Source: Nannochloropsis oceanica
Taxonomy: Eukaryota; Sar; Eustigmatophyceae; Eustigmatales; Monodopsidaceae
NCBI GenBank assembly: GCA_004519485.1
Contig: CP038106.1
Span: forward strand, 1,375,501 to 1,439,500
Length of the DNA stretch: 64,000 nucleotides
Direction: 5' to 3'
The translations under genes were made by a program, and so were the position numbers. The notes beneath the pieces were generated by a model. That model worked only from the letters and a program-made list of their open reading frames with translations, searched no databases and was not told where the DNA came from. Below, piece after piece: positions 55,873 to 64,000 of the stretch (position 1 is the stretch's first letter; each line of letters begins with the position of its first letter).

Positions 55873-58266
55873 ATGCAATCCAGAGGACCTGCTGGCGGTT
55901 CCAGGAGCCGCAAAGCAAGCAAGAAAGCAGCCATGGCGTGCTCCACTTCCTCAGCTCGATCCCAATATATGCGACCCTCTTGCTTGACCACCATGACTAC
56001 GGCGACCGCAATGCTATTGGCGCCCTTACTGTTCCTAGCTCCACGCACCCTATGCGCCACGGCCTTCCTCTCGGCCTTTCCCTCGTCGTCAGCATCTTTG
56101 TTGACAACCTCCTCCCCATTTTCCACTGGCTCCTCCCTGACCCAAGCCCGAGGCAAGGCCATGAACAATTTACTCACAAAAAGAGGGGGCGCTATGTTTT
56201 TTCAAAAGCGGGCAGGAGGAGGGTCGGTGGATGTGCAGCCACTAACTGATGTTGAGGGAGTTACTTCATCGCCCAAGCAGCTGCAGCAGCAGCAGCAGCC
56301 TCCAGCCCCACCAACGTTCATGGAGGAGGTCACCGACGTGCTTAGCAGCTTCCAGTACACCCCCACCACCACCACCAGCACAACTACTGAAATAGTACCA
56401 TCATCCCAAGATGACATTGATGGTGATGGTGACGAGATTCTGGCCGTAACTTCAGTCCCCAAGGAAGACTCCGAGCCCCTCACTCTAACCAGCGCCATCG
56501 CCCTGGTTGCCGGGACTACTGTGGGAGCGGGCATTTTGGCCTTGCCCGCATTTACCGTAAAATCAGGCTTTCTCCCCTCCTCCCTCAGCTTGACTGGTGC
56601 TTGGCTTTACATGGTCACGACGGGGTTGCTCATTGCGGAGGTGAACTTGAATTTGGCGGGGAAGAGTCATCGGCCGGATGGAGGGCTTGTGAGCATGGCC
56701 AGGCGGACGATTGGGTCCACGGGGGCAGCGGCGACGGGCGCGGCTTATTTGTTTTTGCATTATGCCCTGTTGGTGGCATATATCGCACAGGGCGGGGAGA
56801 TACTGACCTCGGGGTTGGAGGGGTTGTTGGGCCTGCTAGGCGTAGGAGCGGGGGAGGGGGTCACCGTGCCGAGTCAGCTGGCGCCCGTGTTGTTCACCGC
56901 CACACTAGGGGGGGCATTGGCGTTTGGGAACAAGAAGTGGCTGGACTCGGCGAATGATGTCTTGGTTGGAGTGGTGGTGCTGACGTTCGTGGGGTTGGTA
57001 GGGCTGGCAGCACCGAGGGCGAACCCGGCGGCGCTGTTGCAGGCGGATTGGGGGGCAACGCTGAGCTCCATCCCGGTCATGTTTGTGGCACTGGTAGGGC
57101 GGCGGTTGGATGGTGTCGGGGTTGAGTAGAAAGTAGAGGGCTTGTCTTCAGTTCCTCGCCGCCGATACGTCTGGCTACTGCTGATTGGCTTCAACCAACA
57201 TTTACTGACCACTTTCCTCCCTCCCTCCCTCCCTCCCTCCCTCCCCATCCTCCATTTTCCCTCCAGGTGTTCCATAATATTGTGCCGGTCATCAGCTATC
57301 GCCTCAAGGGCGATGTGGACAAGATCCGTACCTCTGTCGTCGTCGGGTCGGGCATCCCCCTACTCATGTTCCTGGTGTGCAACCCTTCCTCCCACCCTCC
57401 CTCCTCCACAAGCTCCCTTCTTCCTTTATCTCTTTCGTTTTAAAGCAAAACAAAACTCACCATACGCCATTGTGCACTCATCATTTCCTCTTCCCTCCCT
57501 CTCTCCCTCCCTCCCTCCCTCCTACTCTTTCTCGTTGCCTCCTTCCTTTAGGCTTGGAACGCCGTCGTTCTCGGGAACATCGACTCCTCCGTCCTAACCT
57601 CCTCCTCCTCCTCCTCTTCCTCCGTCCCGGTGGACCCACTAGCCTTGCTGCGCGCAGGAGGCGCTGGGGATGGGCTAGGGAGGTTGATTTCTGTCTTTTC
57701 CGAAGTGGCCATTGTCACCAGCTTCACGTGCGTTGGGAGGGAGGGAGTAGTGAGGGAGGAAGGGAAAGAGTTAAGGTTTCATGGGCATAATGGTTTTCCT
57801 TTTCTCACGACACACTGCCTTTCCTCCGTCCCTCCCTCCCCCCTTCCCTCCATGCCTCTCTGCCCGACACAGGGGGTTCGTCTATGGCCTCAAAGATTTC
57901 CTCAAGGACGTCTTATTCTCCCGCTCCCTCGCCAAGTCAGGAAATCGCCACCTCTCGCACAAGCAGGATATGCTCGCCTACAGCTTGATCCTGCTCCCTC
58001 CTTTAGCAGTCGCGGTGGTAAGTCCGGGTATTTTTTTCTCGGCCCTGGACAATGCTGGGGCCTTCGGGATTTGTGTGTTGTTTGGAATAGTGCCCGCGGC
58101 CATGGCGTCGATTGTACGGTGGAGGAGCGAGGGAGGGGGGAAGGCAGGGATGGATAACGAGGAAGAGTACTTGAGCTTGGTTCCAGGGGGAAATGTGGTG
58201 TTGGCGGGGGTGGGAGTGATTGCGGCGTTTGTGATTGTTCAGAAGGCCATGCAGCTGTTGGGGTAA
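55873..58266 (+). CDS. Tyrosine/tryptophan permease-like transporter, probably in the plastid envelope
   Basis: HAAAP-family aromatic amino-acid transporter. Exons 55873-57093, 57267-57374, 57552-57727 and 57873-58266 join to about 632 residues. A hydrophobic leader (TATAMLLAPLLFLAP) followed by CATAFLSAFP fits heterokont plastid targeting; ATG 55969 would give the tidiest leader, so the start among 55873, 55933, 55969 and 55993 is open. The transporter begins SAIALVAGTTVGAGILALPA, the family's TM1 signature, then about ten more hydrophobic spans; VFHNIVPVISYRLKGD and TGFVYGLKDF fit the TyrP/plant homologues. Similar plant proteins carry aromatic amino acids across the chloroplast envelope. 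Confidence 0.85.
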
Positions 58267-58759
58267 GGGTAGGGGAAGGGGGAAAGGACGGAGGGAGGGA
58301 ATGGCGTTTGTATATAGCGATTTAAATTGAACAAAAGAAGGGGGGGAGGGCGGGAAGCAGGCAGAGAAGGAGGGAGGGCGAGTGGCCGAGAGGGAAGGGG
58401 GTGTATTTTGTCCAAATTGGGGAGTGCGTGTGTAAACTCGAAGTGGAGATGGTAGGATGAGCGAAGGAGACGAAGAAGAGAAAAAGAAGAAGAGGGGGAA
58501 TGGAGAAGAGGGGTTAGGAGGCGAAGAGGGAGGCGTGGAAGAAGGAGGGGGGAGGAGAAGGAGAAGAATGATAAAGAGAAACAGAAGGAGGAGGAAGAAG
58601 TAACGAGACGCGACAATCAGTGTCTTTTGTTGGTAGTGGTGATGGCTTCTGTCTGTCGTATATTCTTTCCCACCACCGTTGAACATTTCGACAGGTTCGT
58701 CTTGTCTTGCCCGCTCGTCATCTTCACCTAAACTCTCGTCCCTCCTATCTTCCCTCCCT
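58267..58759. other. Convergent 3' intergenic gap
   Basis: About 490 bp, strongly purine-rich on plus (GGGA, GGAGAAG units at 58340-58600). No gene. Confidence 0.5.
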
Positions 58760-60379
58760 CTACTCCTCCCCCACACTCTTCACACCAATCTGCCTCCGCA
58801 CCTCATCCATGATCCTCGCGACCACCAGCGTCTCCTCCATGGAATACTGCGGGCACTCCACCCTTCCTCCCTCCACACACCTTTGCACGGCCGCAGCCTC
58901 ATACATAAAGCCTTGTGAATTTGGGTAATTAAATCCCCCCGCTTCCACCACCGCAGGCGATGGTGCAGGTAACGCGTACTCAAAGACGTAATCTTCCACG
59001 TTGCCTCTCCCTTTGTTCTTCCTCGACACGATCATCTTGGTCGGACAGTGCGCCGGTCCGAGGATCTTGATCCTTCCCTCCGTCCCGACAATCGTCGTTT
59101 CCTCCGGGGTTTCACCCATCAGGTTGTAGGTCAAGACCGCCACCCCCCCCCCCTCCCTCCCTCCCTCGTATTCGAGCACTATCCCACCCGAGAGGTCAGC
59201 CCCTGTAGGCATGTCCACCACGCCCGCTGCTGCTATCTTGCTCGGCATCGCGGTGCCGAAACAGAAGGGGGCCATTGAAATGGGATACACGCCCACGAAG
59301 AGGAGACCCCCGCCACCGAGACCGTGGCAAAAGAAAGGGGAATCGGGATATGTCTCCGAATCGGAAGAGTTGAAGCCTGGACGAATTGAAGCAAGGGAGG
59401 GAGGTAAGAAGAAGGTGGAGGAAAATGAGAATGAAGCAGGGAAGGAAGGTAAGAAGAAGGTTGAGGAAGGGGGGTAAATTTCTTGGACAAACACTTTCCT
59501 GGACGTGGCAACGTGGAATACATATTTAAACATTTTAAAATAAAATCAAACGTTGACCACGACGTACCGAAATCGGCATGCAACGCCACCACCCGTCCTA
59601 TCGCTCCTGTGCCAATCAAATGCCTGGCCATCTCCACCACGGGGAAAAACCGCGTCCACATCCCCTCAAGAAACATCACGCCCTTCGCCTTGGCTCTTGC
59701 CACCATTTCCTCGGCATCCTTCCCTGTGCAGGCGACAGGCTTCTCCACCAGCACGTGTTTCCCCGCTTCAATCGCTAACAGAGCATGTTCCTGATGAAAG
59801 AGGGAAAACGGGGAATGGAGAGGGAAATAATAACAATAAAATGTTATGAATAACGAGTATTGTTTCTCGGCGCTTGGTATTCTTCCTCTTCCTCCTCTCC
59901 CTCCTCTTCCTCGGCGTCCGTCAGGGTGCAATGCGAACTTGGCCGTTATTAATGTATACCTTGTGGAAAGCATGTAACGTCCCCACATACACCACCTGGA
60001 CCTCCGCATCGCCCACCACCTCCTCGTATGACCCGTACGCCGTTTCAATGGCGTGTGTCTTTGCGAAGACCTCGGCTTTCTCCAATGTACTTGCACCGAC
60101 GGCCACGACCTTCGCTTGAGGGAGGGCTTTTAGGGATTGGACGAAATCATGAGACACGCGGCCCGCGCCAAGAATACCCCAGTTCAAAGTGGAGGTAGAG
60201 GGCGTGGACGAGGAGGAGGAGGAGGAGGAGATATCGAGTGGGATGGGTTGTGGTGGAATGGAGGAAGAGGAGGAGGAGGAGGATGAGGAGGAGGAGGAGG
60301 AGGAGGAGAAGGAGGAGAAGTAAGTTTCAAGGGACTCGGCGAGGGCGTCGGTCTCTGTGCTGTTGCCGTTGCTGCTCAT
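58760..60379 (-). CDS. Gfo/Idh/MocA oxidoreductase, dihydrodiol-dehydrogenase-like
   Basis: NAD(P)-dependent oxidoreductase resembling trans-1,2-dihydrobenzene-1,2-diol dehydrogenase / D-xylose dehydrogenase. Minus-strand exons 60379-59960, 59790-59568 and 59376-58760 join in phase to 419 residues. After a 60-residue Ser-rich leader: Rossmann start NWGILGAGRVSHDFV, VVYVGTLHAFHK spliced to EHALLAIEAGKHVLVEKPVA (the EKP motif), FLEGMWTRFFPVV, then the second domain with GGGGLLFVGVYPISMA. The start at ATG 60379 (MSSNGN) was preferred to 60493. The sugar or diol substrate is not known. It is followed on the same strand by the LAMTOR5-like gene. Confidence 0.88.
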
Positions 60380-60893
60380 TCTGTGGATGGCTCCTGTATG
60401 GCCTGTGGGTATGGAAGTATGGAATAGAGGGAAGGAGGGTGGGTACGTGCGAGAACAAGATAAAGAAAAGGGCAGGAGTTGATGATCCGCCATTTATACT
60501 GCCAGGCGCTGTTTCTCGTTGCGCCTTCGTCTCGGTTCGCCAAACTCTTTCACTACTATTTTGGCTTCTAGTTCTTCTTCTTCTTCTTCTTCTTCTTCTT
60601 CTTCTTCTTCTTCTTCTTCTTCTTCTTCTTCTTCTTCTTCGACGATAAACATTTGACCGTCAACATCTTATTTACAGCGTCAAAATGGCGCATCGTTTGT
60701 TTCATCGGCAACACCTTTCAAAAATATTTCGCTCCAGTGCGCTGCAGCACTCCAATTGATTGTGGCCTGCCTGAAAAGCTAGCACTGATATCCCCTTGCC
60801 TCATCAAGGGCGCGTGCCTCGTTACATTCAGATTCGACGCCAAGAAACGAATGTGCTCGTTGCCTGAACCTTTGTCCTTCACCGCTGTCTCTG
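60380..60893. other. Intergenic gap with a TTC microsatellite
   Basis: About 510 bp upstream of the oxidoreductase and downstream of the LAMTOR5-like gene. Apart from the microsatellite I see nothing. Confidence 0.5.
60572..60640 (+). repeat. (TTC)23 microsatellite
   Basis: An uninterrupted TTC run of about 69 bp, ~190 bp upstream of the oxidoreductase ATG, so GAA-rich on the strand of that promoter. Confidence 0.95.
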
Positions 60894-61378
60894 CTATCTC
60901 CTGGCGTGGTACACGGCCAGGGTGAGGTCGTCATACTCCTTGATAATGATACAGCTGAGTGGCAGAGGTAGGAGGGCGAGATGTTGATAAATGAATGTGA
61001 GAATATTAGATCTCGACTCTTAGTAAAGTGAAACGAAGCCATGAGGAAGAGGTTTTCAGCCTTGATGGGTGCCATCGATCCAACCATCCTCTTGTCTTCC
61101 TGCCACCCTCCCGCCCACCGCCCGTCCTCCCGACCACGACAAACTTACAGCTTCTCCGTCTCAATAGACACTGTCAACCCTTCCCTTTCCCCGCTACTCT
61201 CGTCTATCGGAGGTCCTGCCAGAGTGGCAGCGCGGCGAACCAAGGCCGTGAAGAAGCCAGCGGTATTCGGATCTGCCGTACCACTTGCTTGGACGCACAG
61301 GCCTCGAGCGTCCGCACACAGCGTTCCTTGCACCCCGTCCTCGTCCTGGGCGTCTGCGAAGGGTGTCGTATAGGACAT
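60894..61378 (-). CDS. LAMTOR5: LAMTOR5-like Ragulator subunit
   Basis: Roadblock-fold subunit of the Ragulator scaffold that anchors Rag GTPases and mTORC1 on lysosomes. Minus-strand exons 61378-61149 and 60954-60894 join in phase to 96 residues, close to the usual ~91. The core GVQGTLCADARGLCVQASGT matches the GVLCTDSQGL strand of the family, then AGFFTALVRRAATLAG helix, LTVSIETEKLCIIIKEYDD across the splice, and LTLAVYHARR at the end, matching the ITVAVHK finish. The second exon has only 19 codons and is easily missed. It shares a 215-bp divergent promoter with cyclin L. Confidence 0.8.
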
Positions 61379-61593
61379 TATTATGCTGCTGATGGATTTT
61401 CCAGAGCGGCGCTGTGTGGATTATTCGTGGTGTTGTGTGAGAAATTGAGATTGTAAGAGAGGGGAGGTCCCAACGTACCCCACCGCCGATGCTGGACGGC
61501 TAGGGCAATTGCTTCCTCTTTCAAACTCAACCTCATCCAACACAAAACAACGAAATTGGAGGACGTCATCGACGCCCGCTGGCCCTGGGGATT
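61379..61593. promoter_or_regulatory. Bidirectional promoter, LAMTOR5 / cyclin L
   Basis: 215 bp between divergent ATGs; both promoters must lie here. Confidence 0.45.
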
Positions 61594-62546
61594 ATGATTT
61601 CCGCCGTCGCCTCTGAAGCAGCAGGAACGACAGGCACACGGGCATCAGAAAGTAACCTCCTACTGCATAATTGTGTGAGGGTCTTGCTCGACGCAGGGGA
61701 GCGGCTGCGCTTACCACAGGTGCGTGCACACATTTTATTGAGTATTAATCTAGCGCATCCTATTGCCTGAATCTGCCCTTCAGATACCTCGATGGTGTCT
61801 GTCTTTCCTATGCTCCTCCTTCCCCTGCCCAATCCTTTCCATCTCCCCACCCCGACTCCCAATGCCTCACTCCACCATCATCCGTCTCCTTCCCACAGGA
61901 GACCATCGCTACGGCCGTCATAATCTTTCACCGGTTTTTCGCCAAGCGGAGCCTGTCTGATCACCTTGCTAAACAACGCATGGACGTGGTGCTCATGACC
62001 TGCCTCTTCCTTGCTGCCAAGGTGGAGGAGCAGCCACGCCGTATTCGGGATGCAATCAATTGTGTCTATTTTGCGCAGAGGCGAATGCAGATTCTTCGTA
62101 CTGCCTTTACTGCAGATGTTGCTGGTGGTAACAAAGGTGACAAAGGGGGGGAAAGAGAAGTAGGGAAGAATAGTGGAGACTTCCGACAGCAGGACGAAAG
62201 AAGACATGGAGTGGCAACAGCACCGCAACGGGAAGCAGATGCTATTTTGCCGTTAGACCGCGGGTACTGGGAAATGAAAGAAAGCGTTGTCGACATGGAG
62301 CAGCTTGTCTTGCGTGTCCTGGGCTTCGACCTTGATACCTATCGACCATACCGCATCCTCCTCAACTATGCCCGTTCGTTACGTGCACGTCCTGTAACGG
62401 TCGAAGTGGCCTGGGCGCTCTTAAACGATTCCTTGTTCTCGCCTGCCTTTTGCTTGACGAGGCCATCGCAAGCCCAGGCTGTGGCTGTGCTGCATTTGGC
62501 ACAGCGGTTTCTAATGGTGCAAGAGCAGGAAGAGGAGGAAGAAGAG

Positions 62547-62594
<48 letters not shown>

Positions 62595-62825
62595 GATTCG
62601 GGTACAACAGCGGGGAGTACCAGCAGCAGCAACAGCTTCAAGCCCAGAAAACACAATTTTGTCATTAAGAGCAGCATACGCTTCAGAAATACGAGCGGTG
62701 AAATGCCGGTCAATCGGGGCATGTGGACAGTGCTGGGAGCAAAGGCTGAAGATGTCGAAGCTTGTAGTAACGATCTCCTGGCGTTGTATGAGGAGGGGAT
62801 CGAGCCTTCTTTTGAGAGGGGATAA
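61594..62825 (+). CDS. Cyclin L-like transcription/splicing cyclin
   Basis: Partner of a CDK11/CDK12-type kinase in transcription and pre-mRNA splicing. Exons 61594-61719 and 61899-62825 join in phase 0 to 350 residues. Two cyclin folds: RLRLPQETIATAVIIFHRFF across the splice, MTCLFLAAKVEEQPRRIRDA (the EExPRRIRD signature of cyclins L/K), then MEQLVLRVLGFDLDTYRPY and the second fold VEVAWALLNDSLFSPAF, SQAQAVAVLHLAQRFL. A 15-residue Gln run and Ser run interrupt the second fold. Animal cyclin L has a C-terminal RS domain; none is present here. Confidence 0.88.
62550..62594 (+). repeat. CAG tract in cyclin L
   Basis: Nearly pure CAG run coding 15 Gln inside the second cyclin fold. Confidence 0.95.
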
Positions 62826-63209
62826 ATGGGTATGGAGGGTGAAGAAAGATATGAGGAGGAGGGAGGAAATAGCGTGGTGGTATGGGGGGGGGTCACTGGA
62901 GGCAAGAGGCCTTGGGCAAGCAAAGGCCGCGCGGTGCGAAGTAAAAGCGTGTATATAAATAATGTAAAAGGCTTGAATCGGTAATATAGGGCAAAAATAA
63001 TGCACAGAGATTGTTTGGAGAAAAAAGGAGATCAAGTGTGCGTTAGAAGTTTTTTTCCTTTCTTATTTCCTTCGTAGCGATTGATGAATTATTTGATGCA
63101 TTTCAAAATGCGATGATATTTACATCATCATCCTGGTACTTTTTCCAGCGCCTAGGTAATAACCACATGCACATCTCTCTCCTCTCTTCCTCTCTTCCTC
63201 CCCCTCTCG
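62826..63209. other. Convergent 3' intergenic gap
   Basis: About 380 bp, AT-richer than average; no gene. Confidence 0.5.
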
Positions 63210-63233
63210 TCAAAAATCAAACGAGTCCCAACC

Positions 63234-63323
<90 letters not shown>

Positions 63324-64000
63324 CGGGCTTCCTTGACCTCCCTCGTGGGTTGGGCTCGAGCCGCACCCAAATGCGTCCGCTTGGTAAAACCCTAGAGAAG
63401 ATTGGCTGATCACACCTGAGGCAAATCCCGGGTGGCCTTGGTAGCTGCTGCTGCTGCTGCTTCTGTGGTGATTCTCTGTGATACTTCCGTCCACAGTGCC
63501 TCCTCCTGAACGGGAAGTCAGCGACTGCTGCTGCTGCTGTTGTTGCTGCTGTTGGTGATGGTAGTATTGCGGATGATGCGGTGGAAGAGGAGCCGCGAAT
63601 ACTCCTCCTCCTGTCCCTCCCCCTCCGCCTGCGCTACCGAAATTGAATGCGCTGTTATTGATGTTATAAGGGTTGAGTTGCTGTTGCTGCTGTTGTTGCT
63701 GTGGCGGTTTCCACCCACCACCGCTACAATACGGGTTGACCGCTGGGTACAGCGACCGTGGCGGTGATTGATGGTACTGATGCTGCTGTTGCTGCTGTTG
63801 CTGTTGTTGCTGTTGTTGCTGATACTGTGACTGCATTATTTGTGGAAACGACGGAGATGCGGGGTGGACAAGGGAGGATAAGGGGTCTGCCATCTGTTCT
63901 TGGAAAGAGGGAGGAGGATGCTTCATCGCTGGTGGACGAGCCGGCTTGGGTGGTTTCGAGGGAGGAACAAGTGATGCCGACGCAGGAAGGCCATTCTTGT
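63210..64000 (-). CDS. 3' part of a polyglutamine protein, truncated by the window
   Basis: The frame is open to the right edge: upstream of the first Met at 63926 it still reads like protein (Pro/Lys-rich, SKPPKPARPPA), so the window holds only the C-terminal ~260 residues. The sequence is Gln runs separated by Pro, Gly, His and Ser segments with no folded domain. It ends GWDSFDF. The WDSF and DxF-like end resembles short linear motifs that bind AP2 appendages in endocytic proteins, but this is only a suggestion. A CAG tract of about 29 units lies just before the end. Confidence 0.65.
63237..63322 (-). repeat. Long CTG/CAG tract
   Basis: About 29 nearly uninterrupted CAG codons on the coding (minus) strand, the longest trinucleotide run in the window, near the C-terminus of the polyglutamine protein. 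Confidence 0.95.

Overview
This window is nuclear DNA of a gene-dense photosynthetic stramenopile, most likely a eustigmatophyte of the Nannochloropsis/Microchloropsis group. The reasons are short spliceosomal introns, small intergenic gaps, MCM3, alpha-SNAP, Mediator and Ragulator homologues, and several proteins that start with a secretory signal peptide followed by a Phe-containing cleavage motif, the heterokont plastid-targeting signature. Long (GGGA)n / (TCCC)n tracts fill introns and spacers. The genus is inferred from style, not from a database match.

Layout, left to right: a TrmA/RlmD-type RNA m5U methyltransferase (+); an MtnA-MtnK methionine-salvage fusion (+); a type II membrane sulfotransferase (-); a split FAD synthase with an intronic inverted repeat (+); an atypical protein kinase (+); glyoxalase II (-) divergent from a Rubisco-LSMT-like SET protein (+); an Lsm10/SmD1-like Sm protein (-); a small two-helix membrane protein (-); an OPR/HPR-like organelle RNA-binding candidate (+); a MED11-like subunit (+); an unrecognised coiled-coil acidic protein (-) divergent from a Twinkle-type primase-helicase (+); a PNGase/transglutaminase-like protein with an unexpected signal peptide (-) divergent from MCM3 (+, 16 exons); a mitochondrial thiolase (-) divergent from alpha-SNAP (+); a DUF2009/UPF0652 protein with a B-box (-) divergent from NAA15 (+); a NYN plus U-box fusion (-) divergent from a plastid aromatic amino-acid permease (+); a dihydrodiol-dehydrogenase-like oxidoreductase (-); a LAMTOR5-like gene (-) divergent from cyclin L (+); and the 3' part of a polyglutamine protein (-) running off the right edge.

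The genes do not form one pathway. They are housekeeping genes arranged largely in divergent and convergent pairs, so many gaps are shared promoters or shared 3' regions. The most unusual features are the NYN-U-box architecture, the MtnA-MtnK fusion, the signal peptide on the PNGase-like protein, and introns whose donor side is (GGGA)n-rich and acceptor side (TCCC)n-rich. Exon joins were derived by hand from GT/AG sites, reading phase and family conservation; they are unproven without transcripts. I found no tRNA, rRNA, CRISPR array, retroelement or viral element.
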